This document shows, piece after piece, positions 23,201-38,200 of a stretch of 60,000 nucleotides of DNA. Position 1 is the stretch's first letter. Each line of letters opens with the position of its first letter. A program made the translations under genes and the position numbers. Below the pieces are notes generated by a model. That model was given only the letters and a program-made list of their open reading frames with translations, had not been told where the DNA came from and searched no databases. This DNA comes from Lineus longissimus. Lineage: Eukaryota > Nemertea > Pilidiophora > Heteronemertea > Lineidae. The DNA lies in contig NC_088324.1 in assembly GCF_910592395.1 (NCBI RefSeq), positions 15,404,953 through 15,464,952 of the forward strand, given 5' to 3'.

Positions 23201-26200
23201 TGGACAAGAATCTGATAAAGGGGACGTCACAATGAAAGAAGATAAGGTTTTAAGACAACACGCTCAAGGGGCTAGAATCGCATGGGAAAGGGGAAGGGGT
23301 CGAAACTCTAGCGCCAAATTGGGGAGATTTTATAGCTGAATGGGTGAGATTCTGTCTCTGAATGGTTAGTGTTTCGCCGACACAATGTCCTGGTCGAAAT
23401 GATACCTCTAAATCTACAAGATTCTACTTTTGAAAGTGCTGAGGTTTCTCAACACAATGGGATGCAGGGTTATGAGGGAGGGTAGGAATTATGGCTGGGG
23501 TTGGAAATTCTATACAGAATGTTTGGTCACAGAAAATGAGATAATGACTATTGTGTTTTGAGATAAATGATGGTGTAGCACACTTTACTTGCAATCTGGT
23601 CCAAAATGAGATTGTGACGGAAAAGGTTGATGAGATTCCAAGAATGCTTAGCATCATAAAGAATGTGGGTGACCAGGATTGATAAAGAATGTTAACCCTT
23701 GCAACTCTGAGGGACCAATTTCTCAACCAAAACCATTTTGCCCCACTCTCAGCACAAACAGTTGAGTGACATCACATAACCCCCCTCCCCCACCCCCCCC
23801 ACTTTTAAATCGTCTGTCTCCAGAACATGGCTGAAAAACCCAAGCTGCGTGCATGTACAGCCATTCCAAATTGCAGTCACCTTTTCACCAACAAAAAATG
23901 TCTTTGATGCACATGAACGAACTTGCCCAGTCACTTGAAAAGTCCTGAGGTGTCAATCTGCCCCTACAAGACTGCAAATCGTGCAACTGTATAATTATAC
24001 CAACCCTCCTAAAAAGGCAGCTGGCTTTTTTATTGCAGGGAAAATGGCATGAAGAGACGCTCAAGTGAAGCATAGAAAGATTGCAGAAAAAATTGCTGTC
24101 CTCCTTTTGAGTTTGGTCAGATCAAGACCAAGGTACAGGCGACTTCGTCACTGCGGTGAGAAAAGAGAGTCGTGTTCCAGCGGCACCCTGAGGCCCTGCA
24201 CCACTTCAGCCCGAAACAGGCCACAGCATTCTTAACAAGATTTGCTTATCCTAGACCCCGAGGACACTGTTGAACTCTTCTTGCAGATTGTGTGGCCCAC
24301 TTCATGCTGAAAACACTTTCCTTCTCAAAGAAGCCGATGATGTAGGCCCACACATGGATGTACTTCTTATAATACCAATGTACAGGCTATTTCATCATTG
24401 TTGTCATGACATGGACTGTCACTTTTCATGTCCTCTTGGACTGTGCTTCCCCCTTTAATGAACTCTCCAAACAGAACTAATAATATACCTCTGGGGTGTG
24501 GGAGCTGACCGCAGCTTTTTGAGGAAGGGATGATGATCTTTGATTTCTGTGGTTAGAAGGATTTGCATCTTCTTAATAATATGCCGACAGGTCTGGTGGC
24601 ACTGTCACAGGAAACACAATCCAAAGAACTGGTCCACCATCCCCTATTGTCAGACAGAGACAAGTCAAGGACTCCGGCTGATGATCAGACAGCATTGAGA
24701 GTCCACAACGATGAGAAGCAAAGTAAGAAACTATTCCACAAGATGGCCAGGCAGAGAACCAGTCGATGCTCAATAGCCAGACAGGGATCAGAAGCCCTCG
24801 AACAAGGGTCTTCTCTGAGAAAGACAAGACACCCCAGGCAAGAGATGCGGCATCATTGTGGTGCATCCTAAATGCGGTATCCCCTCTAAGGTTTCCCTTG
24901 TTGACATTGTTGCCGTCAAATCAACTGTAGCGTTACCACATCTTCTAAAGCGCCTGTCATCAGAACCCGGTGATAAATTAAGCGATTGGTAGCCATATTT
25001 AGCGAAAATGGTTGATAAATTCGTAGGTGGTATTGTGCTTGCCAAGAAGATGGTCTTGGCATTGTTACGGCCCGTCTTAATGACAGTATCTCATTCCACT
25101 TTGTTCTGACATTCCTTGTGGACGAAATGAAAGCTGACAAGTTATAATCAGGGTAAAAGGGAAAACCTTCTCCTTATCAGATTGTGTCTGTTGGTCTGCA
25201 CCCTTGCAGATTCCACAAAGGATTGAGCTGGACAGGTTCAAAACTAGAGGTATCCTCAACTTATCACTGCTTCTTCAGAATTAGTCACAGTAATAACAGC
25301 AACTAGTCCCAGAGATTCTAACCCCTCAAAATCTTATTAACCAAGACAAGCGAGAAGGTCAAATCAGTATTCTTCAATCCTAATCAAATGCCAAGATAAC
25401 ACAGAGAAAATGAGAAGAAATTCATGGACATATGGTCAACGCAGCAAACCCCATAGCGGGTAAATAGCGGACAAGAATAGCGAGCACTGCGCTCCATTCT
25501 TGATGAAGCTGTGTCGTACGAGATGCGTAAATCCCATTGATACGATATTAGCTGTGTAATGTCTCTCGATGGTCTATTTGTTCCTGACAATAGCCCAGCG
25601 GGTGCACTCGCACTCGCCTTATCATGATCGTGAAGTGTCTCCTCTAAAAACCATTGTGGATTCACGATTCTACCCAGCAGTAGCGACGTTGAAATGGCAT
25701 ACGAATTGAATTTTGGAATGTGGTATGAGAAAATCATTATGACTCCATAGGTGGTGAACACTTCAAATTCGGGAACACCCAGTCAAATGGTCTTCACACA
25801 GAACATTAAACTTGAGATTTAGTTGAGGGAAAATTAGCATAGATTTGAGACAGTGTTGTGATTGTCTTTGTTTTGGTCTTCATGGACTTGGACAGCGCTG
25901 TTTTGATGCATCACCTGCTCTGGACTCTTTCCCAATCCACTCATGAGCACATGGTTGGTCCTTTAGAGAAGATGGGTATAGCATTCAAACAAGTTAGCTG
26001 GACAGTCTGTGACAGTATAACTACTGGTAGGTGTCAGTTCGGAAAAGGTACCAGAGAGAGTCGCCCCAACTGAATTCAATAGGGAACAAATTTAGCAAGT
26101 CTACATTAGCCTACATATTCAATGACTAACCGATGATGACACGAACTCAGTTTACAGGGGTGACACTTCGTATGTAACCCGACGACCTCACAATACAAAA

Positions 26201-29200
26201 GCACCTCACTGCTAATCTTATTCAAAACGCATTACACAACATCCATGTCAGGGGGGACTCACCGGAATCACACAAAGTGATACTATATTATCGAATTATT
26301 CATCACAGATATACATTAGATTACAAGTTTTTATCACTCCCTGCAGACTAGACCTAATGGTTACCCACAACAACAGTTAAACTAAATGAATTTGTCACTA
26401 TGCGATGATGAGTGAACATGTGGTCCAGGTTGACATGCTGTAACAGTATGTTTTAGTATGTGGCTCAATGCAAATACTCCTATTCGACGAGTACTAGACA
26501 CTGCAGCCGATGCATACCCAATTCTGTGGCGGACAGAAGTCTAGGAATGTCACAACCAAAGACAAACACCGTGATTATCAACGTCCACTTTCACTGATAT
26601 TGCGCCTCCAAGTCTATCTTTATACGGACGCTTTATATCATATTTCACACCCAGCCTATTGTCATTGTATCAACTACAGGTTTCTACTGACACAGACCTG
26701 TGATTAGTACACTCCAACCAGTTGTTCCTGTCCCATATTTGAAACCCTCAGGGTCATTCAGGTGGATAAAGGGTCTTAATCAATTGAGTAAGGTTGGGAT
26801 AGTGCTCTTGGCACTTCACACACTTCTCATGCACATGTTCGCTTGGTATCAAACAAACAAGACCTGAGCCCCACATACACTTGCTGCAGACAATGTACAA
26901 CTGTGTTTACTCAAGCAGTTTCATATCCTGTTCAATGCCCTGGCGTCAGTTGCACATAATTTGATTTAGGTATTGTTTGCATGCTTCAAGGTATTAGTCA
27001 AATCCCTCTTTCTCAGGCTGTAATCCAAAATCAGGCCTTCCAGGCCCCTCCACCTCAAATCATGCATTTATCCAAAGGTTTTCTTACAATATCCCTTTAC
27101 ATTATTTCTCACTTTTTAGTCAAATCACCACAAAGACATTTACACCAAAATCAGATGTAGACAAAGTCACCACAAAGCCACTAAACAATTTTAATCGCAC
27201 CCGATAACATCTCCCGTAAAATATTTCGGCAAACAATGGCAGATAATGCGCCAAATGGTTGCACGACCTGCCACAAAATAATGAAACTTTTTGACGACAA
27301 AAGTCACCACAAAATCAACAAAATGTGCCAAAATAATTTTTAATTCCATGCAAACAATTTCCCTCCAAATATTTCACAAACAATGATGGGTAATCACTGA
27401 CAACAGACGAAATATTTCTAAACAGACGACCAAACAAATGGCAACAGACCTGTCACAAAATAACACAAAACAAAGTGCTCCGGATTCCACCCAAATTGAA
27501 TGAAATCGTAATACATTATGTACAACAGATGTACTGTGTTCTGCACTCAGGTTTAAGTGGAGTGCTTTTTCACAACACAAGTGCCACTAATGAATGAAGC
27601 GACCATTACAACGAAATGACAGGTCAACAACAAAACATCGCCATCAGTTGGGGGTCCAGGTTCAGGCGGGCTATTGTTCCATGTCCCCCGCGCTCGTGAG
27701 AACGTCCTAGGACATCGGACACAGGAAGGAAGTGTAATATATTACGCACATGCTCTGTGTGAGTAAAACACCGTAGGATGGTACGCCGAGAGCGGGATGA
27801 CAGAAATGGTGAATGGGCGGTGGGTTCTCTCCAGAGGGGGAGACATCATTAGAGTGATCCCTGATGATTCATACCCTAGAGGCTCTCACAAGGCTGATCA
27901 TAAACATGTCAGGGGACAACTGTTCCAACTCCGTGACAACTTCAAAGACTGAACTGTTATTCTGGAGAATCATTTACAGAAATGTTGCAAGTCACTTTTT
28001 CTGACAAGGCCATGAGTCCCATCATTTATAGCCCCATTTTAAATTGCATCAATCATATCACGAAACTTATGACTTCCTGCAGCACCTCTATGAAGGCTAA
28101 AGAGTAGGTTTTTCATGTGAAGGGTCTGCTCTCTCCCCTATATTGCCACCTTTTGGCAAGAAAAGCAAGCAATAATCGGCAAAACTTACCTGGCATGCAA
28201 ACACATCTGAAGGCTCCTCTCTCATCCAAGCAGGTGCCATCATTCTTGCACGGGTTCGATGCGCATTCGTTGATATTGATGTCACAGCGTTCGCCGGTAA
28301 AACCTTTGGTGCAGTTACAGATGAAGGAGCCGGCGGTGTTGACACAGAGGCCACCGTGTTCACAGGGCGAGCGGAAACCTAGAAAGAGCGGACAGATCAA
28401 CTTGTTAACAACAACAACAACATCTTTGAACCATAAGTTTTCGATCATCAGACGTACCAGTTAAGGCTTTTGGCATTTGACAAACTTTTGAAATCGAAGT
28501 GCTCATATCCTCTTGTCCTTCCCCAAATGACCCAGTTTCTCAGTCCAGCATCTTAAACAAGCTATAACCAGCCATGGAAGTAAAAGTTATGGTCAAGTTT
28601 GAGATTGATGGTTTAAGGTACCTCCCACCTCCAGACTGTAACTTAGGGACAGTCATAAACTTTGCACCCGGTGACAAGACTGAGACACAGAGGACCTTTA
28701 TAAGGTTTTATGCCACCAGACTGTATAATGGCCAAGATTTTCAAATACCATTCACAGGTTGGGTCATGAGATTTGTGTCTGCGTACTGGACCATTTTGCC
28801 ATAGTCTCAATCCCAATGAGTTGACACTAAAATGGTTGATAATTGTACCAAATGCATTCGTTCTTTATGGACTGTTTATCCAAGGGCAGGACAATACTAA
28901 CCCAGCATGGCATCAGAATGCCAAATATGTTATCACTACAACCAGCTTTTAATTATTTGCAGGTCTTTGTGAAGATTTCTCTGAACTTGTGCCACCAATT
29001 GACTTCCGCAGATAAAATCTCTGAACCTCAAACCAGGAGAGTCTGAGAGATAACAGTCTTGAGTGTCTGTGTCTCGATTTTCTCATTCAAACAACATTCT
29101 GATGCATGTGAACTTCCAGTCTGGTGTCAAAATTAACTTTCTGATGGTACCATTTGTAAACCTATTAACATGACCATTCAACTGTGAGCTCTTGAGGAAC

Positions 29201-32200
29201 ACTTCCTGATGGTACCAATTGGACAAGTCATAATCGGGCCTAAAGTATAACAGCACCTCACTGAATTCAACTTACTTTCTGTGCATTCATCGATGTCATC
29301 TGAGCAAGAGCTTCCCTCGTAACCTGTTGGACATGAGCATAAGAAGCTGCCATCTATTGGTGAAGTATCACATAAAGCTCCCGCATGACAGGGGCGGCTC
29401 ACACAGGTATCATTCAAGTGACATCGCAGTCCTGGAAAATACAAAGTCATAATTTTTTTTAAGGAACTCGTTGAACTGTAGGCCTACAACTATATGTGAT
29501 GTATCATCATCGAGACCATTAATAATGGGTAATAATCATTGAAATTTTGGATAATTTGTTGAAAACAATTGTAGTCTGGTTCAATCTGATAACAAAGATC
29601 ATCCAATGATCATGTATCTATGAATAACCATCATTTGATACTGCCGGCCTTGCCGATTATTTATAATTGTCGGGACATCAAATACCCATCACTACATTAT
29701 CTATAATTTATATTGTTTACATAATATTTGATTTCGGGTCATCATCAATATGTAAGCTTTGACTGTGTAGCCTGACTTCTGCATGAAAAGCTTTATTAAC
29801 CCTTGGTATGATGTAACATCACAGATGTAAGTATAACAATGCATTCCCAGAAAAACTCTCTCAAAGTCAAAAGCTGAAAGTTGAGAACAAAAGTCAACTA
29901 ACTTTGATAGATCATGGTTAAGTGATGAATTCAAGGTCTCAAGCAAATTCAATCAACCTGGGAAATTTTTAATGAAATCGATAGGGGAAAAGGTGAAGGG
30001 TACTTTAGTCCCTCCTAATGAGGAGAGTAATTCACAGCGGTCAACAATCCTGCTGCTCTTGAACGAATGCATCATGATCGGCCGCGTTAATTTATCACGT
30101 TTTCTGTAACCTGACACCGCTGTTGAATGGAACAGATAAAACTCACAATAGAGCTCAGATCGTGTTTCACTCACAGAAGTGGTGCACAAAACGTGGAGGT
30201 TTTGTTACGGGAGGTTACGGCCCGCGATGGTGAGACAGTGGGAATATTTACATCTCAGAGAGCCAACTGCGGGTTGAACAATAATATCATATTTTGCCAA
30301 CCTTTTTTATTTTGGGAAAATTGGATGGGAACGCCCAGTATTTTATGATAATACAATCAAATGAGAAAATAGTAGCTCACGCTTTGCAGCAAAACACCTT
30401 TGTGGATGTTCACTTGAAAAAAATTGGTCAACCATAAGCATTCTTATCAATGGCTATATTCTAAAGCTAAAATAATTTTAATAACTTGTGATTTCCAAAA
30501 AATCTTATTTCACCCAAAAACGACTATCTGAGCATACCGTGTGAACTATTGTCACACTCCAATGATAGACAATTAACACAAGTGCTAATTAAAGAGGCAG
30601 CAAGAGAAAATGAATTAGCCTGACAATGGGTGATATCAAGGTACAGTTGATGAAGTGAACACTAGGTGACAGACTTCATGAATTTATAATCAGTTTTACT
30701 GAACATATTGTACTGGTGGCTTGAATTCTTTTAGTTCTAGTGTAAGACATTGTCTGCAGATGGCAGTGAGTTCAATCAAGGCAGAGAAGGCACTGACTCA
30801 GCAAGAATAGCATTATTAGAATCTGATGTCATCAAATCACTCCAGGGAACTTGTAATGATGAACTGAGTTAGATAGAAATATGTAACTTTTACAAGTCAC
30901 AACAGCCATCCGAAGAAGAGCTCGTAACCCATTCACAATGCCCCTCGGACAAGATACCACGCAATTAAACGGTTAATTACGTAATGACAGTAACGACCCC
31001 TAGGTGACAGTGACCATGACAATACCCGTTGCTCATCACTGTCATCCCATCGCATCAAGTGGTCGCAGGTGGCAGCATTGGACAACTTGCCATCTGTCGC
31101 ACTGACCGCGAGTGTCATCCACAACAAAAGGTGTATTGTTGATTTTGCCCACTGAAGACTTTTCTTTGGGGCAGTTGAAAGTTTAGACTCTTGTTTTCAT
31201 ATCTTCCTATTCTAAGATAACAGCAGATATAAGAGACTAGGTGGGTTGATTTCAATGATCTCTACCAACAAGTAAAGATCACCACAGCTCATATTCCAAT
31301 ATCTGATTGATTGCATATGCCTGAAGGTCAAAACATTGGTCAAACAGGACTTGGTCCTTTGGCATCACCAATGTATGATGCCTGGATTGTGTAAGTTCAA
31401 ATGGGAGACACTGCAGACATTTATAGCAGTCTATTCGTACTCAAAGAATATCTTTTCAAGTTAAACACAGATGTCTTGAATTTGACACTTTTCAAGTTGC
31501 CTTGCACCGGCTGTTCATCTTGGTTCAAATACTCGTGCAGAAAAAAACTCCCCACTCGTAGCACCCGTGAAGACTGATCCTTCATAGCGTAATGAACAGC
31601 TGAACTGCCACCTTTTCTCTCTGAAAACACACACTACACCATCTGTCAAATACCAAACAAATATGCCGCAGAAAAACACAGTTTCACAGGAAGTAGCAAA
31701 CAAAAAAGTGCCAACCACAAAATAACCTGGAATTTGGTATTTGACCGAGAAACATTCTATACTTCGTAATATTTCACATCATTTGTTGTGACAGAATCAT
31801 GTTTAGATGCCAAGATCAAAGGTCTGAAGGGAGCCTCCGAACTGAGACGTTTTGTTCCCGATTATCTAAAAGTGTGAGATCATGCGCGATGGATCGCCAT
31901 GACGATGAACCAAAAGGAGGCTCTGTACAATAACAGACGGCAGATTTTAATGACGATTGCCTGAGGCAAATCATTGAAATGAGTTTAAGAAGAAATGGAA
32001 TATTTCACCCAGAAAAATGATGGCCGCCTCCCCTCATCGGCAATGAACAGGTGCAGCAAATATGGGCGCTGCGTCTAATATTTTGAGAGATAACATCTCA
32101 ATTATCATTTGAGATTAGAAAGTGATTTTCCCACAATGAAACCTTACATAACAACATCACCTCTGTGACCTTCAGTCATGTCTTTCTTGCCTCATTGTCT

Positions 32201-35200
32201 CTCTCAGTGATCATTTTTTTACAAGTCATGTTCGATTCTAATGAAATTTGGTTGCATGGCATGAAAGACCCGACATCACAATATCTCTCTCAGTGTACAT
32301 TGCTCTTGTCAACATTCTTCATGTTCCACTATGATTGGGCACCCATTGGTTTTAACGCCTAGTTTCAGGAAGTGGAGTCCATCTCACACTGATGTCGAAT
32401 TGGATGGATCTTCAATCGCCCTGTCATGTGATAGGATCAGGTAGGCCTACAAATAATCTGAGTTTTAAGTCTCATTCAAGGACATCTGATGGAAGTACTC
32501 ACCAGTCTTCCCAGGCGGACACTCGCAGTAGTAATATCCAACTCTGTCGTGACAAGTTCCACCATTGTAACACGGCCGATTCAAACAGTCGTTGATGTTC
32601 TTCCCACAGTCGGCGCCCTCCCATCCATTGACGCAGATACACAGGAACCCGCCATCATGGTTTTTACAAGTGGCCCCGTTCTTGCACGGGTTCCCTAAAG
32701 AGCATTCATCCACGTCTTCTGTGCAGTAAGTACCTGGAAAAGAAGGTTGGACCATAAAATGTGAAAATTATTTTGGCCTGATTTGAAAGCCCAAGGGGTC
32801 AATATACAAGAACCCCTTCCTCTCTGGTGCCCTTGTGGCTCGCACTGACAAGGTGATGGCAGTTGAGATGACCAACATGAGCTAAAGTCAAATATGTCCT
32901 CTGTGTATGCAGTAAAAGAGCCAAAGAAAACTTATCTGTGTCGACCTCACAACCTAGAGGGCCCTAAGACACCAGATAGCTTTCTGGTTTTTCCCTCTTT
33001 CAGAGACTTTTGTGATAATCTGGATACAGTACTGATCTCAGGTCCATTGCCTTGACATCAATATAGGTCAGCTGGCATTAGCAGTGAGTGTCAAATATAC
33101 AGGCATCAGAACAGAATCTAATTCCGAGGTACATGACCATCCATGAACTAATAAGAGTCTACCAACTTCACTCAAGAGCGTGAAAGCCCTTTGTTGCTAC
33201 AATTTTCCCACAGAACACAGAATACCAATGAATATATCTCAGAACTCGCGAAAACAACAACTTATTCAGCTGGCTGTAAATAAACACTGTTTTACAACCA
33301 AGGGAACTGAATGGTACTTCAAACCAATTGTGGCCGCTTTGCCTAAATTTCATGCATCTCAACGGCCAGCTGATAGTATGAATGGGGTCTACTCATGGTT
33401 GTTGTAAAACGTAACAAGTCAGTAGCTAAAATATGTAACTTTTTTCTGTAGCATACAGAGACAATTCCAATTGTGGAGGGTTTTATATGTATCAGATCCC
33501 CAAGGAGAATAGATTCCCCAGCTATTGCAATCCATGTGAATTGACTAGTTCAAGGTCACAAACGATATCTTAACACAGCTTACCATTATATGTTGGCGGA
33601 CATTTGCATGTATAAGTTCCAATTCCATCCACACAGGTGGCGTCGTTAGCACATCGGTTATCCACGCAGTCGTTTATGTTAATCTCACAGTTTGCCCCGG
33701 TGAAACCTGCAAGAAGAGTCAAGAAGAGAGGGTTGAGAAATGCAATACATGTTTATGTACTATACTGAATGTGGAAGTAAAAAGCTGAAACAGAAATCTC
33801 TCCTTCTGGTGATAAATCACTGACAACGACTTAGAAAACCCTTCTCAAATGTTAAAATTGACAGTTACTGTATAGTACCCCCAGGCTTAACCCACCAGCC
33901 ATGAGGGAATTCCTTTATGGCCCAGTGGTTGGCGCGTTTGCCCCAGAGTGGAAGTTAAGCAACATTGAGCGTGGTCAACCTTTGTATCGGTGACCGGCGC
34001 ATACAATACAGTTACGGCCTTGTATTTCTGGAAAGAGACCCTCTCTTAGCGATCCAGGCCGCTACTGGGTTAAAGTTCACAGAGCAGAGCACACTCACTT
34101 ACATTGAAGAATTATAAAGAAGCCAAAGGCCCTGAAAGCCATTTGCCTTTTTCACGGATAAGAAATGAACAGATCTTTTGGCAAGAACCTTGGAGACCAG
34201 GATGTGGAGAAGAAACAGGTGAAGCAAACAGCCAATCTGTCATAGAGCATGGGCTGGGGGATAGTGCTGTTTCGAACACAGAAGCGGAAGAATGTTTTAC
34301 TGAAACAAACGCAGGAAATCTTGATCGAAATCCAGATTGTGCTTGTACCCAGACAGACCTTCTAATTGTTACCACCAATCTTTTGGTGTTTTTCAATTGA
34401 ATTTGTTTTCATAATCAAGGACATTTTGTTGTTCTTTTGTTGTCATTATCAAAGACATTGTTGTGACTGCAGTTTCCACTACCAAACTACAAGGTTACTA
34501 AGCCCAAGCCACTTCACTGGAGTATCTCCTCACTAATTTGTTTGTTATAATTTATTAATCAGAGCTTGGGTCCAACAAATAAGTGTGCTGACTGCAGCTT
34601 TGTCCACGTAATCAAATTCAGGTATGAATACTAAATCAGATTTGAGTTTCATAGCACAAGATACGCTACATAAAGTCATAGTTTTATTGTTTGGTTATTG
34701 TACTCACATTAGGCGCGTAAATACCACAAATAGTCTACACCATTATACAAACACTTACAGTGTTCTCAATTAACACCATCAATTATTAATTTGTGATTGT
34801 GTTCTCAAATGCTGGCATGATTTGTGGGAACTTTCCAATCACAATCAATGTCGCTACAAGCTAGGGAGATGGCTTTGGGTTGGTGTAAAGCAGCTGATTT
34901 GTTTGAGCATCCCATCAGTCCTCTGGGCTCCATGTTACCATGATTCTGTCCTCAAATCTGAACTACATGCAGTGGGTTTTGTAGCCATGCAGCAGCCATT
35001 TCAGGAAGAATCCTGACTTGGCTTTCAATGTTGCAGAACATCCCTCTCCAATTCTTTTTGAACGTATTTTAAAAAGGTCATGGTTGAGTAATATCTTTTG
35101 CTTCTGACCATGACCAAATCAAATTATAGTCAACATAAACGTAATGGTGTAATTCACTCAGTAAGGTTGTTACAATAGAAACAAGGTTTAGTCAATAATC

Positions 35201-38200
35201 ACATTGATTGATAGGAAGCCAATAGCCAATCACCCATGCTTGACAAACAAGTGGGGATCAAGCAATATAAGCAATAAGTTCATCACAACTTCATCAAATG
35301 AGCGTCCTTTGAAGTGGACAGATGTAAAGCAAGGTTACACTTCGTGAGTGCAATTGAAGGTGAGACTTTGGTCTGGTCACGTTGACACAGAAAATAGTGG
35401 GAAAATTCCGTTTTATAGTTTGTAATTGAGGCTATACATCTAGGTATCCAGAACCTATACAATGTATTTATATGTAATACCAGATCAATGCCAGGTTCAT
35501 AACTACCATAATTTCCCCATTTTCTGGTCATCATTGCAATTTAGCACCGATTACCTCTGAGCGCCTTTCACTCTGGTGCATAGAAATCCAACCTATTTTT
35601 GGTAAGGACTCGTGTACAGGATGCACCAGAGCTTGTAGACAGACTGAGGCAAGGTTGGCTTGAATCAGAGCGATGGAACTTTCATACCTAAGTGGCATCT
35701 AAAACTAATCAATAAACCACAAGATCAAAACGATTCCCACACATACATAAAATTCAACCCAAATAATATCGCCAAACAATAACCGCGACAATCGTATTGG
35801 ATATAAATTTGCATGAACACAAGATATTTGAGTTGCGAATGTGAAATCACGGAAACTTTCCCATGACATGCGATGTCTTTATTTCTCAACAAAGTAGTAA
35901 TTACTGAGTAGCAAGGTGATTTCAATATTTGTTAAGATTTGCCAATCATAGGTTGGGTGCCTAACCCCCACCAGGTACAAAGGGGTAAACAAATACAGGC
36001 TACGTGAAGGAAGAAGAAGTGTTTTGGGGCAATACCAACTCTCACCTGCTGTGAGGGAAATATGATGGGACCTAATTATTCAGGGTTCAATACCACAGAA
36101 TCTAAGAAATCACAGGGGCAGCTGTGACTGGGAGAAAACACTTCGACCCCAATGGGTGGTAACTCACCCGAGATGTTCACGTGCTTCAAAACAATCGTGA
36201 ACGACACCCGAACAATATCGTCATTCGGAAGAAAAATTATCAAATTGCATGAAAAGGTGGAGAAATGTTGAGAAATGGTCCAAGGTTATGATGCTTTAGT
36301 AAAGAATTGTGACCGTTGAGTGAAGGAGACGAAAAAGGTCAAAATCCTCATCTCATTAATCAAATCACACCTGGTAACAATTAAGCCTAATTGTCGGCCA
36401 TGATTTTTGACAATTGTATCATCAACATAGGATCATTGAGCAATTCTGATTTTTGAGCGGAGGGGGTGGGGCGGGAGGAAGTTTTTGACAATTCCGTTGC
36501 CTTTAACCAGGCTAATGAGCAAAGAGACTGATGGTATTTTGGTGGGAATAGTCGTAGTTTGAATTTTCTCACCAATAGATTGAACGGAAATGGTCTTCAA
36601 TTATTTGAGTAATTATAGGTGAGAAGGTGTCAGTGGATACTGAAATATTCAAAACGTTTGTATTATTCGAAAATTTTACAGCTGTGCCTTACCATTACTT
36701 AGAAATCAGTTGAGAAAATGCCTAATCTTGTTGATCTGAATAATGTAGCTGTGTGTACCACTGGGAAAGACCACAAAACTTTCAATTTTATTTGATGTCA
36801 TACTGACTAAAATCTACACAAAACCTGATGTCAGGATTTCCTATAAACATCCTAAAAAAGCACCTCAAATTTGTTATCGCATAATCGAATGAAAGAAGAA
36901 TCTCTGACCTACAGCCTAATATCTCACACACAAAGATAGAACCCGCCAACGCAACAACACAAACCAAAATCTCAAAACGAGGCAACGCAAATCTGTGGGA
37001 AAGTGAACGAAAGATCGAAAACAGCATATTTATTCAGGAAAAAACTTGTCATGACAATGCTTTGGTCTACAATTCTTCCCTCGGGCTAGTTACTCTTTGA
37101 TCAAATCTACACAGATGCGAATAATTCAATTTTCACCTCCCGGCAGATTTCGACGATGCCGTTATGAGAATTTTCACGATCTTGAGACGTGATTATATTA
37201 AGACAATAACATCGTCATTATCGTATGAATATGACAATCTCACCTGGTCCGTGCTCCAAGGGCTGACTTATGGCTATTGGGCGCAGAGTAAACTTAAACT
37301 TCCGACCGTAAACTCTGGATTAAGACCACATTTTCAACCTAGGGTTAGGGGGGAACAGTATTGAGCCAATTCTCCATCTATTTTGCCCAACATGTAACTT
37401 TTCTCTCACATATTCACATTGCTTTATGCACTGACCTGGGGCTATGTGAGACCAAGCAAATACCCCAACCTCGTAAGTATCACAATCTGAACCCACTCAG
37501 TCTAAATCACACTAAAGGGTTTATCCCTTCTCCACCCATTCTCAGCAAAAGTACAACTTTTTACAATATTCAATTTGCTTGGGGGATGACCCAGTGCAAT
37601 CATAACTGAACAAACATTCACCCATACATTACTTGATGTGCTCCACACCAGAACCCAAAGCTTCAGGGGTAACTACCAGGTCTCCACCCATTTCAGCTGA
37701 AGCCTTTTTTATGGCATCATTGCTGCATGACTGGGGGTTGTCCTGCTGCATGACTGGGAGTTGTCCCGGTGGCATGAGTAGGATCCTTTATTACATAGGA
37801 TAACCATTTAATCTTTCCCACCCCTCTCATGTTGAACCTACAGGCATGTTCCCCGCAGCAATCAATCCCTCCTCCCACTTTTGCCAGAAATATGTCATCT
37901 TTTGTCACATTCATTACAAAACAATAGTTGTCATTGCCCTTTAGGACCTTCTTGACCAAGGGTCAGAAGTCCTGTCAGGTATCCTCAGGGCAGCTGAAGG
38001 GGAACTTCTGTTACCTTAGACAGGCCCGGAAAATGCTTCAAGAACACTTGGATGAAATGAAAGGCCTACTTCAGGTTTAGTTCAATCAAATACGTCCAAA
38101 TCACTCATATAAGTAGAGAATAAGCCCTATTTGGAATCACAATTTAAGTGGTTTTCTTAATAGAAACAGTGGGTGACAGGAGCCTTGCGTCTGCCCTCCA

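Larger units (their letters stand above)
19867..28189 (-). other. Large Notch intron (8.3 kb) between exons 8 and 9
   Basis: No coding exon supported on either strand. Contents noted: a GC-richer stretch near 21840-22060 with a Su(H)-like site and E-boxes, a C-rich tract at 23779-23801, and otherwise AT-rich unique-looking sequence. Frames of 60-125 codons (for example 24563-24871 and 25384-25761) lack splice or homology support. Confidence 0.7.

Noticed and set aside
34104-34400. Overlapping 98- and 94-codon frames on opposite strands just after the SINE relic
   Set aside because: Mutual shadows in intronic sequence; neither shows a family motif.
32128-37001. Scattered CSL-type sites (32128, 33205, 34823, 35734, 36994)
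   Set aside because: The degenerate octamer is expected several times in 60 kb by chance; the spacing does not form paired sites.
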